Assembly: GCA_964608095.1 (NCBI GenBank)
Contig: CAZSMK010000081.1
Location: forward strand, 15,804 to 79,803
Origin: CAZSMK01 sp964608095
Lineage (GTDB): Bacteria; Sumerlaeota; Sumerlaeia; MWCT01; JAGHBZ01
Reading direction: 5' to 3'
Length of the DNA stretch: 64,000 nucleotides
The translations under genes and the position numbers were made by a program. Below are positions 53,711 to 62,654 of the stretch, one piece after another. Under the pieces are notes generated by a model, which saw only the letters and a program-made list of their open reading frames with translations, was not told the DNA's origin and searched no databases. Numbering within the stretch: the first letter of the stretch is position 1; every line of letters begins with the position of its first letter.

Positions 53711-56443
53711 TCAATGGTGTTGGTTTTCGTTTTTCCTGGAGGAGAGGAGGTATTCCTGGAGGTCCATGTGGCTGAGGGCGTCCTTGAGCGCGCCACGTAA
53801 TCGCTTTATCTGCTTTTCCTCGTCGATTTTATTGTTTTCGAAATCGGTGATGTAAAAGACATCGACCACGCGGTATGCTTCTGTAGTGATAAAGGCGCGT
53901 TCAATATTGATTCCTTCTTTGCGTAGAATAGACGTTATGGTGTAAAGAACCCACGGGCGGTCAATGGTTTTTATTTCGAGGACACTATAATCGCGCGATA
54001 AATAATTCCGTAACGTTATCCGGGTAGTGATAAATTTAAACCGTTCTTTGCTCACGGGTGAGGAGCGCCGCCGACGTTTGAGGAATGATTCGAGCGAGCG
54101 CTTGTTGTTCGTCAAGGCAATAAAATCTCTTTTCAAGAAATCGAGGCGAAATCCCTCCGAGAGGGGTCGTCCATATAGGTCGGTGACATAAAACATATCG
54201 AGGCAATATCCATCGGTAGTGGTAAATATATTGGCATTGATAATATTAATCCCGCTCGATGAGAGAATAAGGCAAAGGTCCCTGAAAAGCCCGAGTCGGT
54301 CAAACGCAACAAAACAAATCTCCGTCAGGTTGCTCTCGGGGGGCTGGTGAAGTTTTATCTCAACCGGATTGTCCCGTGAAAGACGCGATAAAAGCACGAA
54401 ATGTTCTGCTATCCGGTCGACATCCATGGTGGCGAGATACCGGTCAGGAAGATTGCTTAAAAAGAGGGATAACCGTTGTTTGCTCGGTGACGTGCCATAT
54501 ATTTCCCTGACCTTTTTACTCAGGGCGGGAATGAGTTCTTCATGTGATTGAGGTCCCGGTAAAGAGGGGAGTTCTCCTTTCTCGAGGTAGTGGGCGACTT
54601 TCTTGAAGAGTTCATAGAGCAATTGCCCTTTCCATGTATTCCATGCATCGGGCGATACTGCATTTATATCGCAATAAGTAAAAATATAGAGCAAGTTCAA
54701 CAGGTAAGGTTCCATGATTCCCCTGGCAACCAATTCAATAACCCGGGGTTCATCGAGATTTCGCCGAAGCGCAACATGCGAGAGCAACTGATGGTGCGAG
54801 ACGAGGAAATAGACAATATCCTGGTCGCGTTGAGCGAGCCCCAGTCGACTCAGAATCGTTATACTGAGTTGTGCGCTCGCAAGCACATGGCGTCTGCCGC
54901 TCCCCTTGCCGATGTCATGCAAGAGAAGGGCGAGGTTAAAGAGCCCCCAGTCATGGGGCTTAATCTCCTTCATGATAGTTCTCAAGGCGGTGGGGGTGTC
55001 TGTATTGTTCCCCTGTATACAAGAAAGTCGCACTTTTTCAGATATCTGCACTGCACGAAGCAGATGTTCATCGACCGTATATTTGTGGTATGAATCGAGC
55101 CTTACCAGGTGACGAACTCTCTGGAATTCCGGAATCAATAATTCAAGAAATCCGGTTCTATGCATATCGAAAAGTGTGTTACCGACGCCGGGAGCAGAGC
55201 TGAGAATGTTTAAAAATATTTCCTGAATCCGTGCGTCTTGACGAAATCGCTTGTCGATATTTTTGACTGCAGCGCTGATAAGATCGATCGTGTTGGGGCC
55301 AAGATGAAGGTCGTGTTCAGCGCAAAGCAGAAACATGGTAAGTATATTGAACGGGTCGGAGATGACTTCATCCTGATATTGGGGTATAATATGGAGCCTG
55401 GAGCCGACCTGGCGAAAATGTTTCCCTATTCTCTTCACAGGCTTAATTGCATGAAGTTCGGATAAGAGAGCGGGTGCATAGCGATTTAGCATTTCTTCTA
55501 TCAGTTTACTTGAAAGAGATTCGATAAAATGTGCATGGCTGTAATAAGTCTGCATCAATTTTTCTTCGCCGAGGTGTCGTGAATCGCTCTTGTAACCAAG
55601 GATTTTGGCAACGCGTTCTTGCTTCTGGAAATTGAGAAGATCGTCTTTTCTGCGACTTATAAGGTGAAGCACGTTTCGTACACGATGAAGAAAATTAAGT
55701 GCGCGGCGGAGTTTGTTGAATTCCCTTTCAGTGATAAGCCCCCGCGATAACAGTGAACGGATATCAAGGCTTTTCCAGAGCACGTACTCAAGCCACTGGA
55801 TGGAATGCACGTCCCGTAATCCTCCCCTACCCTCTTTTATGTTGGGTTCGAGCAAATAGACGGAGCGTCCCCATTTGTGCCGTCGAGCCTCGATATCGTC
55901 GAGACGTTGTTTTATGTACCATTCTCTAAGGTCGCCGGTGATACGTGTATCCAGCGTTTTTCGCGCTTGAGAAAACAGTGTTGGATTCCCTGCAAGGAAG
56001 CGGCTTTCTATCAATGCGGTTGTCGAGGCAACATCCGCGCCGAGTATCTGCTCAATATCATCCATTGTTCGAACAAAATAACCGACCTCGAGCCCCAGGT
56101 CCCAGAGCATATAAAGAAGAGATTTTATGCACTCTTCCTCATCAGGGCTGGTTTCTTTTTTTGTCAGGAAGAGAAGATCAATATCCGAGTATAGATTAAG
56201 CTCGTGTCGTCCGTATCCACCCTGAGCAAGAACTGCAATAGTCTTAACTGTTGTTTTATGCTGAGCCGATTGAGAGAGCATAAACTCGAATGACTTGAGA
56301 ACTATTGCATCCATTCCCTTTGCATACTCTTCAATGATACGTAAGCCGGGCTTATCGGGTATTTTATTAACAATACGGCGTCGCAGCTGTGTATATCGCT
56401 GCGACAACATTTGTTTCGGATCTTTATGTATATGGCTTCCCAT
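53711..56443 (-). CDS. glnD: [Protein-PII] uridylyltransferase
   Basis: Bifunctional uridylyltransferase/uridylyl-removing enzyme that adjusts the nitrogen sensor PII. 910 aa, normal. Nucleotidyltransferase site GGYGRHELNLYSDID (75-89); HD domain (FNLALLLHDIGKGSGRRH); two C-terminal ACT domains (CFVAFDRLGLFRDL..., IKTIDRPWVLYTITSILRKEG). The start has no clear ribosome site. Divergent from moxR. The PII gene and glnA are not in view. Confidence 0.95.
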   Translation of the reverse strand: MGSHIHKDPKQMLSQRYTQLRRRIVNKIPDKPGLRIIEEYAKGMDAIVLKSFEFMLSQSAQHKTTVKTIAVLAQGGYGRHELNLYSDIDLLFLTKKETSPDEEECIKSLLYMLWDLGLEVGYFVRTMDDIEQILGADVASTTALIESRFLAGNPTLFSQARKTLDTRITGDLREWYIKQRLDDIEARRHKWGRSVYLLEPNIKEGRGGLRDVHSIQWLEYVLWKSLDIRSLLSRGLITEREFNKLRRALNFLHRVRNVLHLISRRKDDLLNFQKQERVAKILGYKSDSRHLGEEKLMQTYYSHAHFIESLSSKLIEEMLNRYAPALLSELHAIKPVKRIGKHFRQVGSRLHIIPQYQDEVISDPFNILTMFLLCAEHDLHLGPNTIDLISAAVKNIDKRFRQDARIQEIFLNILSSAPGVGNTLFDMHRTGFLELLIPEFQRVRHLVRLDSYHKYTVDEHLLRAVQISEKVRLSCIQGNNTDTPTALRTIMKEIKPHDWGLFNLALLLHDIGKGSGRRHVLASAQLSITILSRLGLAQRDQDIVYFLVSHHQLLSHVALRRNLDEPRVIELVARGIMEPYLLNLLYIFTYCDINAVSPDAWNTWKGQLLYELFKKVAHYLEKGELPSLPGPQSHEELIPALSKKVREIYGTSPSKQRLSLFLSNLPDRYLATMDVDRIAEHFVLLSRLSRDNPVEIKLHQPPESNLTEICFVAFDRLGLFRDLCLILSSSGINIINANIFTTTDGYCLDMFYVTDLYGRPLSEGFRLDFLKRDFIALTNNKRSLESFLKRRRRSSPVSKERFKFITTRITLRNYLSRDYSVLEIKTIDRPWVLYTITSILRKEGINIERAFITTEAYRVVDVFYITDFENNKIDEEKQIKRLRGALKDALSHMDLQEYLLSSRKNENQHH

Positions 56444-56472
56444 TAATAAAGTGTAATGCCCCTACATTCTAC

Positions 56473-56501
56473 TTGCACAAAAACAAAAAGAGCCTTACTA
56501 T
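56473..56501 (+). promoter_or_regulatory. Candidate sigma-70 promoter of moxR
   Basis: TTGCAC (56473-56478), 17-bp spacer, TACTAT (56496-56501), 36 bp before the ATG at 56538. Sequence match only. Confidence 0.45.
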
Positions 56502-56537
56502 ATGTATTGATTTTGAGTGGGAGAGGTATCCTTTTCA

Positions 56538-57485
56538 ATGACAAAAGTACGCAATGAGCAGCTGAGTAAATTAAAAGCCAACATTGAACGTGTCATAAAA
56601 GGCAAAAGCGATATAATAGATTTAGCCATAATCGGTATTCTGGCACAAGGACATCTTCTAATCGAGGACGTTCCGGGAGTAGGAAAAACAACACTCGCAT
56701 ATCTCCTGGCGAGGTCAATCGATTGTTCGTTTCAACGAATACAATTCACGAGCGACATGTTGCCTTCCGACATTTTGGGTGTGAGCGTGTATGATGAACG
56801 GACAAAAGAATTTGCGTTTAAGCCGGGACCCATTTTCGCCAATATTGTTATGGCAGATGAAATCAATAGAACTACTCCGAAAACCCAGTCAAGTCTACTC
56901 GAGGCGATGAACTCCGCCCGCGTCTCGATCGATAAAGTTACCTACGATCTCCCACAACCATTTATGGTAATAGCCACACAAAATCCTATCGAGTTCCATG
57001 GCACCTTCCCCTTGCCCAAATCTCAACTCGATAGATTCTTGATGCGGATTCATATCGGGTATCCGGACAAAAGCGACGAAGTAAAGATACTTAAAGAACG
57101 AAAGCATATAGGCTTGATGGAAGATGTAGAACCGGTATTGAGCAGGGACGAGATCCTGAAAATGCAAGAGGAGGTAGTGAATGTAAAAGCGGATGACGAC
57201 CTGCTGGAATATATTGCGGACATAGTACGAATGACAAGAACATCGCCTTTGATTGAGTTGGGGGGTAGTCCCCGCGGCGCTCTTGCACTGAGAAGATGCG
57301 CCCAGGCAAAAGCGTTTGCGGAGGGACGCGATTATGTGGTGCCGGATGATATTAAATCAATGGCTGTATCCACACTCGCACACCGAATTCAAATTGCCCA
57401 GACCTTTGAAACAAGCAGCCTCAACCATCACGAAGATGAAGAAGTCGTAAAACAAATCCTTGATCAGATTGAAGTTCCATTGTAA
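56538..57485 (+). CDS. MoxR family AAA+ ATPase
   Basis: About 315 aa AAA+ chaperone-like ATPase. Walker A EDVPGVGKTT (~43-52), Walker B with IVMADEINRTTPKTQSSLLEAM, sensor TQNPIEFHGTFPLPKSQLDRF and Arg finger region. Start at 56538: GAGAGG about 10 nt upstream; a GTG at 56517 is upstream but lies before this ribosome site. MoxR genes are usually followed by DUF58 and VWA genes; here a metallophosphoesterase follows 78 bp later. Target unknown. Confidence 0.92.
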   Translation: MTKVRNEQLSKLKANIERVIKGKSDIIDLAIIGILAQGHLLIEDVPGVGKTTLAYLLARSIDCSFQRIQFTSDMLPSDILGVSVYDERTKEFAFKPGPIFANIVMADEINRTTPKTQSSLLEAMNSARVSIDKVTYDLPQPFMVIATQNPIEFHGTFPLPKSQLDRFLMRIHIGYPDKSDEVKILKERKHIGLMEDVEPVLSRDEILKMQEEVVNVKADDDLLEYIADIVRMTRTSPLIELGGSPRGALALRRCAQAKAFAEGRDYVVPDDIKSMAVSTLAHRIQIAQTFETSSLNHHEDEEVVKQILDQIEVPL

Positions 57486-57563
57486 TTAAAGGGTGTAAAC
57501 TTTTTAAAATAAAGTAAAACTTTAAGTGTGGTGGTCATGTATTCCAAAAAACGGAGGTTCGTG

Positions 57564-59339
57564 ATGAAAACCTATATGAACAAAAGGAAGAGTATATTCT
57601 TATGCTCGATCTGCCTTGTAGCAATCGCCCTGAGCGCGATCGCTTACCACAAAGATCGTATCATTCCGTCGGTCAAGGTCGAAGGCAAAAACGTCATCAT
57701 AACAATAACTACACAATATCCCAGTAACGATGTGAAACTTTTCGTATCTTATGAAGATGAAGTATCGCGAGGCATGAAGGCGTTCCCGGAGTATCGCTAT
57801 ACACTCGTTGATGAGCCGGGATTCAAAAGGATTCATACCTTTACAATACCGATGGCTCCTGAAAAAACCCGATATATCAGAGGCATTCCAGCCGGGGTGA
57901 CCAGCCATTTTCGAGTCAGTTGTATAATGCTGCCTGAAAAAACGCACACAACGTATGTCAGGTCAAAGAATTATTCTTTCAGGATTATCAAGACACCTGA
58001 GGGTGAATATAAACCCGGTCTATGTTTCACGCGCTCACCCGTGGTCGCTAACCTCCTGGAAGATAGAGCCACGATTTGGTGGGAGACCAACCTTCCCGCA
58101 CAAACACGCTTCATCTACTACAGGGACGGACAAGAGGTTCCCTCTGTTCAGGAGAGCGACGAGGAACATCGCCGTGTAGAGATCAACCTCGAAGGCTTAA
58201 AAAAGGATTCGATCTACTATTATCAGATAGAGTGTATCTCCCCAGCTCTTGACGATACTTTTATCTCGGAAAGGAATCAGTTTCGTTCGGGAACCACGAA
58301 GCCCGATTTCGTATTTGCCTTTATGAGCGACTGCCGGGGAAATGCAAAATCCTCCAGACCCGACGGAAATGTCAACAGTGTGAACGTCGCCACTCTTGCA
58401 GAGCTTACGCGCATGGCATGGGTATCCGGAGCGCACTTCATTCTTTTCCCGGGCGATCTTATCAGCGGCTATACAACCGATGAAGAGGATGTGCATCTTC
58501 AGTATTCTACCTGGTGCGATGCGGTTGCGCCTGTATCGGCAATGATACCGTTCTATGCGGGAATGGGGAATCATGACACCAGCGCTCCATGGCGCGAGGT
58601 TATAGCGGAAGGTCAAGAGGAGAAGGTGGATGAATCTGAAGAAGCAACGCAAAAAGAGTTGCATTTTGCAGAAACGATATGGGCTGATATATTCGCCCTT
58701 CCGGAAAACGGACCCGTCAGCCCTCAAGGCATGCCACCCTATAGAGAAAATGTGTATTCCTTTAACTACGGCGACTGCCACTTTGTGATGCTGAACAGTG
58801 ACTATAATTATGTTAAAGGAGCCCCCGCGGACTCCGTGCTTCACACGACAATTACAAAAACTCAGCAGGATTGGCTGGAAAAAGATTTGCGGGAAAACAT
58901 CGACACACGATTTATTTTTGTAGCCTTCCACTGTCCGGCATATCCCACAAGCGTCCATCAGAAGGCTTCTCTCGATCGGCTTCCTGAAGTGCGTGATGCG
59001 GTATGGGATATTCTGAACCGCTATAAAGTCGACATGGTCATCAACGGTCATGAGCACCTCTATACAAGGTTACTCGTTGATAAAAGTGTAGATGAAAGAT
59101 GGACAAACCCGATCTGGCAGATGACGGCTGGTCGAGCGGGCGCACCCTGGTACCCGGTCAATACCTCGGTAAAATGGAAAGACAATATATACAAATACAA
59201 TTACGCGCCTCATTTTGTCCGTGCAGAGGTCAAGGGCAGCAAAGTATGGTTCAAGGTCTATGACATTGACGGGAACGTCGTTGACGAATTTATAATTAAA
59301 CAAAAGAAACGCTCTAAGATAATTTCAAAAGAGGATTGA
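57564..59339 (+). CDS. Purple acid phosphatase-like metallophosphoesterase, exported
   Basis: About 591 aa. Start at 57564: GGAGG at 57553-57557, 6 nt before the ATG, clearly better than the GTG at 57528. N-terminal signal/anchor ~9-28, then FN3-like beta domains (purple acid phosphatase N-domain: TIWWETNLPAQTRFIYY). Metallophosphoesterase core with all five motifs: FMSDCRGN (Asp), FPGDLISG (Asp), GMGNHDTS (Asn-His), FVAFHCPAY (His) and INGHEHLYTR (His). Likely periplasmic or surface phosphoesterase. 16 bp before nadB. Confidence 0.88.
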   Translation: MKTYMNKRKSIFLCSICLVAIALSAIAYHKDRIIPSVKVEGKNVIITITTQYPSNDVKLFVSYEDEVSRGMKAFPEYRYTLVDEPGFKRIHTFTIPMAPEKTRYIRGIPAGVTSHFRVSCIMLPEKTHTTYVRSKNYSFRIIKTPEGEYKPGLCFTRSPVVANLLEDRATIWWETNLPAQTRFIYYRDGQEVPSVQESDEEHRRVEINLEGLKKDSIYYYQIECISPALDDTFISERNQFRSGTTKPDFVFAFMSDCRGNAKSSRPDGNVNSVNVATLAELTRMAWVSGAHFILFPGDLISGYTTDEEDVHLQYSTWCDAVAPVSAMIPFYAGMGNHDTSAPWREVIAEGQEEKVDESEEATQKELHFAETIWADIFALPENGPVSPQGMPPYRENVYSFNYGDCHFVMLNSDYNYVKGAPADSVLHTTITKTQQDWLEKDLRENIDTRFIFVAFHCPAYPTSVHQKASLDRLPEVRDAVWDILNRYKVDMVINGHEHLYTRLLVDKSVDERWTNPIWQMTAGRAGAPWYPVNTSVKWKDNIYKYNYAPHFVRAEVKGSKVWFKVYDIDGNVVDEFIIKQKKRSKIISKED

Positions 59340-59355
59340 GGAATCTTTTAGCAAG

Positions 59356-60909
59356 ATGGAGATAAGCACCGATCTACTGGTTCTGGGTAGTGGGGGCGGT
59401 GGCTGTGCGGTAGCGCTGGCAGCGGCAAGGCGTGGCATACACGTGATTATGATCACGAATGCGCCGGAATTGCTCGAGAGCAATACTGCCAGGGCACAAG
59501 GTGGTATTATTTACAAGGGCGAGGGCGATTCAGCGGAGCTGCTTGCGGAAAATATCATGGAAGCGGGACATCGCGCTTCCTACCCCCCCGCGGTCCAGCA
59601 ACTCGTTAAAGAGGGACCGAGATTCGTAAAGGAATTCTTAATCGACGATCTCAAGGTTCCGTTCGACCTTAAGCAGGACGGCTCACTTGACCTTACGGAA
59701 GAAGCCGCACACTCTATTCCGCGGATTATTCATGCTGCTGATCTCACAGGGAGGGCGATTGCCGAAAAATTGCTCGAGGCAGCCAGGGCGCATCCGCATA
59801 TCGAAATAATTACCAACGCCACCGCCATTGATCTCCTGACTCTCTCGCATCACAGTCTTAATCCCCTTGATGTCTATGAACCCCCGACATGTGTCGGCGC
59901 GTATGTGTTTCTCCAGAAAGAGAAGAAAGTGGTAAAAATTTTTGCAAGAGAGACCGTTCTTGCGACCGGGGGTCTCGGGCAGCTGTTCCTGCATACCACG
60001 AATCCACCGAACGCGCGTGGCGATGGAATCGCCATGGCATCCAGAGCCAATGTACGATTGATTAACCTTGAATATATACAGTTCCATCCCACTGCCCTTT
60101 TCCACCCTCTTGCTGAGCGATTTCTTATTTCTGAGAGTGTGCGGGGTGAAGGCGGGGTGCTCATCAGGCGAAACGGGGAAGCGTTTATGAAAAAATATCA
60201 TCCCCAGGGCTGTCTTGCGCCTCGCGATGTTGTTGCACGGGCGATTCATGACGTGATGGTATCGTATAACGAATCATGCGTGTATCTCGATATTTCACAC
60301 AAACCCGCTGACCGGCTCAAGAAAAGGTTCCCCAATATTTATAAAGAATGCCTCAAGTACGGAATAGATATAACGAAAGAACCCATTCCGGTGGTGCCTG
60401 CCGCGCATTATTCATGTGGCGGGATTGCCGTAGATTTAAAATCCCGGTCAAGCATGCGACGCCTTCGCGCAGTTGGTGAGGTCTCCTGTACCGGTGTTCA
60501 CGGTGCAAACCGTCTTGCCAGCACTTCGCTGCTTGAAGCATTGGTCTGGGGTGTAATAGCAGGGAAAGATATTGCCAAAACCATCGAAACGGAAACCTTT
60601 TATTTCCCGGAAATAGCCGACTGGGTGTACGAAAAGGAAGAAGTAGACCCCGCGCTCATCGTCCAGGATTGGCTGACGATTAAGTACACCATGTGGAATT
60701 ACGCCGGCCTGGTAAGAACTTCGAAACGCTTGAATCGGGCAAAACATATCCTCAATGAACTTCATATGGAGATTAATTCATTCTATGCCCGCTCTGTTCT
60801 CAGCGATGAACTTCTGGGATTACGAAACGGAGTTCAGACGGCTATTGCAATTCTCATGGCATGTATAGAGAATCGCCGTTCACTGGGATGTCACTATCGG
60901 GTGAATTGA
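59356..60909 (+). CDS. nadB: L-aspartate oxidase
   Basis: FAD enzyme that converts aspartate to iminoaspartate for NAD biosynthesis. 517 aa. N-terminal FAD motif LVLGSGGGGCAVALAAARRG; RAQGGIIYKGEGDSAELLAENI; substrate/cofactor segments EYIQFHPTALFHP, and active-site HYSCGGIAVDL with GVHGANRLASTSLLEALV. C-terminal helical domain. Some chance it is a fumarate-reductase/SDH flavoprotein-like relative, but the length and C-terminus match NadB. nadA/nadC are not adjacent. Confidence 0.9.
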   Translation: MEISTDLLVLGSGGGGCAVALAAARRGIHVIMITNAPELLESNTARAQGGIIYKGEGDSAELLAENIMEAGHRASYPPAVQQLVKEGPRFVKEFLIDDLKVPFDLKQDGSLDLTEEAAHSIPRIIHAADLTGRAIAEKLLEAARAHPHIEIITNATAIDLLTLSHHSLNPLDVYEPPTCVGAYVFLQKEKKVVKIFARETVLATGGLGQLFLHTTNPPNARGDGIAMASRANVRLINLEYIQFHPTALFHPLAERFLISESVRGEGGVLIRRNGEAFMKKYHPQGCLAPRDVVARAIHDVMVSYNESCVYLDISHKPADRLKKRFPNIYKECLKYGIDITKEPIPVVPAAHYSCGGIAVDLKSRSSMRRLRAVGEVSCTGVHGANRLASTSLLEALVWGVIAGKDIAKTIETETFYFPEIADWVYEKEEVDPALIVQDWLTIKYTMWNYAGLVRTSKRLNRAKHILNELHMEINSFYARSVLSDELLGLRNGVQTAIAILMACIENRRSLGCHYRVN

Positions 60910-60919
60910 TAGATGAATT

Positions 60920-61594
60920 CTATTCGGGAATAACAACCGCTTTCATGAATCGTGTGATATCTTCTGCGACGTGGTCAAGAGCGTCCCGAAGACAATATTT
61001 TGTTGAGATGACCTTTACATTTAACCCACCGAAGGGATTACCGCTATGGCGCTTTCGTATAATAAACTCCCCAACACTGCTTCCGTCATCCGGTCTCAGG
61101 ATTCTACCTTCAATATGTACCAATACGCCGCCTACTCCATATCCGACAAAGTAGCGGAGAAATCCACATCCGTACTTAACCTCTATTACGTCTACTTGTA
61201 AGAAAAGAGTTTGATATCCGAGTTCAGAATACGCATCTATCGAATCGGTTGTGTCGGCGATTATGAGCGGAGGGCAGAGAAGCCGCACAAGATTATAGTA
61301 CAGTCTTTCCTCCAGAAGCGGGACATATCTCCTCATTATTGAATGCTCGGGAGCAGTTACAAGTTCACCTTTTAACGTAACAGGCTCTATTTTTATTACG
61401 CGTGTATCTTGCAGCGACAGAACGGTGTCAGGGTTGAGATGGTAAAAAAGCGAAGTACCTTCAAAGTGTCTTAACTCGGTAAGGGGCGTTATAAACCGTC
61501 CCTTTGAGAGAGGGGGTTTTGGGGCACAACCAAGACAGATAAGTAGTAAAAAAACTAAAAGACCTCGAGACAAAATTTTTATATTTTTTTTCAT
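60920..61594 (-). CDS. Lipoprotein of unknown function, DUF4410-like
   Basis: 224 aa with lipobox CLGC (Cys 23). Beta-rich body with LYYNLVRLLCPPLII, QTLFLQVDVIEVKYGCGFLRYFVGYGVGGVLVHIEGRIL and a C-terminal helix. The mix of GxG in the membrane-like strand and ~200-residue size fits DUF4410-type lipoproteins; identity is not firm. Convergent with nadB, 10 bp apart, and divergent from the small frame and pcm. Confidence 0.6.
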   Translation of the reverse strand: MKKNIKILSRGLLVFLLLICLGCAPKPPLSKGRFITPLTELRHFEGTSLFYHLNPDTVLSLQDTRVIKIEPVTLKGELVTAPEHSIMRRYVPLLEERLYYNLVRLLCPPLIIADTTDSIDAYSELGYQTLFLQVDVIEVKYGCGFLRYFVGYGVGGVLVHIEGRILRPDDGSSVGEFIIRKRHSGNPFGGLNVKVISTKYCLRDALDHVAEDITRFMKAVVIPE

Positions 61595-61616
61595 GCGTCT
61601 GATTCCAAAGTATAAT
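61588..61616 (+). promoter_or_regulatory. Candidate sigma-70 promoter upstream of pcm
   Basis: TTTTCA (61588-61593), 17-bp spacer, TATAAT (61611-61616). The -10 is perfect. It overlaps the first codons of the divergent lipoprotein gene. Would give a leader of about 200 nt containing the small frame below. Confidence 0.45.
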
Positions 61617-61710
61617 AATGAATTAATTCTCTATCGCTTACAGCAATCATTTGTAAAGATAGAATAAAGTGCACTTGAGCTGCAAATAAGAATTGGGGAG
61701 GTGATGTACC

Positions 61711-61809
61711 TTGAGAAGGAGCATTTCAGTTGATATGACTTCTCACTGTACAGCCAATTCGTTTGACTTCAAGGCTTATGGCGCCTACAATAAAATATAT
61801 TTGCATTAA
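61711..61809 (+). CDS. Possible 32-aa leader peptide with very strong ribosome site
   Basis: GGGGAGGTGAT (61695-61705) is nearly the full 16S anti-SD complement, 5 nt before a TTG. The frame of 32 codons encodes a Ser/Tyr/Lys-containing peptide with a single Cys and ends 14 bp before the pcm ATG. Too short for domain evidence; could be a leader peptide, translational coupler or fortuitous. Coordinates include the stop codon. Confidence 0.35.
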   Translation: MRRSISVDMTSHCTANSFDFKAYGAYNKIYLH

Positions 61810-61823
61810 ATGCAGGCAGTAAA

Positions 61824-62627
61824 ATGGCAATGAACAGAGGGCATAAAATAGTAGCATTCTTCATCTTCACAGGCTATATAGTATGTCAATTCCTTTTAAC
61901 CGGATGTCCTGAGAGAGAGAGGCGGGGGGGAGAAAGAGACTATACCCAGAAGGGAGCTCCTTCACTCTACTCCCGGCAAATCAGCGAGGAGACATTTATG
62001 AAACAACGAGAAGATATGGTAGAACGTCAAATAAAGGCTCGCGGTGTAAAGAATCCAAGAGTTCTGGAAGCAATGAAAAAAGTACCTCGCCACAAATTTG
62101 TCCCGGATGATTATGAATCCTTTTCTTACCAGGACTCACCACAACCGATTGGTGAAGGTCAGACCATTTCCCAACCTTATATAGTGGCATTGATGACGGA
62201 ACTGCTTGAACCGGAACCGACCGATAAAGTCCTTGAAGTAGGAACAGGCTCAGGTTACCAGGCAGCTATCCTTGCCGAATTGGTCGACGAAGTGTACACC
62301 ATAGAAATAATTTCTTCACTTGCTGAAACCGCCGAGGACACCCTCACCTCTATGGGTTATACAAATGTACATGTCAAGTGTGGTGACGGATTCAAAGGAT
62401 GGCCTGAAGCCGCTCCTTTCGATGGCATTATTGTCACCTGCGCGCCCGATGAAATTCCACCATCTTTATTGGAACAACTCGCTATTGGAGGCAAACTTGT
62501 GATACCTGTCGGTGAATATTACCAGGAACTCATAGTTGCAACGAAAACAGAAAAAGGCATTCAAAAAAAATCTACTATCCCCGTTCGCTTTGTTCCTATG
62601 ACAGGGGAAGCCCAAAAACATCGCTAA
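61824..62627 (+). CDS. pcm: Protein-L-isoaspartate O-methyltransferase, lipoprotein form
   Basis: Repairs isoaspartyl residues in aged proteins using AdoMet. 267 aa. The methyltransferase core is standard: RHKFVPDDYESFSYQDSPQPIGEGQTISQPYIVALM, AdoMet motif VLEVGTGSGYQAAILAEL, and PFDGIIVTCAPDEIP. The unusual part is the N-terminus: signal sequence with lipobox LLTGC (Cys 28) and a charged linker, so the enzyme should be exported and lipid-anchored. Pcm is cytosolic in E. coli; AdoMet supply outside the cytoplasm is a puzzle. 27 bp before the next lipoprotein gene. Confidence 0.9.
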   Translation: MAMNRGHKIVAFFIFTGYIVCQFLLTGCPERERRGGERDYTQKGAPSLYSRQISEETFMKQREDMVERQIKARGVKNPRVLEAMKKVPRHKFVPDDYESFSYQDSPQPIGEGQTISQPYIVALMTELLEPEPTDKVLEVGTGSGYQAAILAELVDEVYTIEIISSLAETAEDTLTSMGYTNVHVKCGDGFKGWPEAAPFDGIIVTCAPDEIPPSLLEQLAIGGKLVIPVGEYYQELIVATKTEKGIQKKSTIPVRFVPMTGEAQKHR

Positions 62628-62654
62628 AAGAAATATGAAAAAAGTAATAAAACA

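Noticed and set aside
58197..59057. 286-codon open frame on the minus strand
   Set aside because: Lies antisense to the metallophosphoesterase, whose five motifs are intact; the antisense protein shows no recognisable domain.
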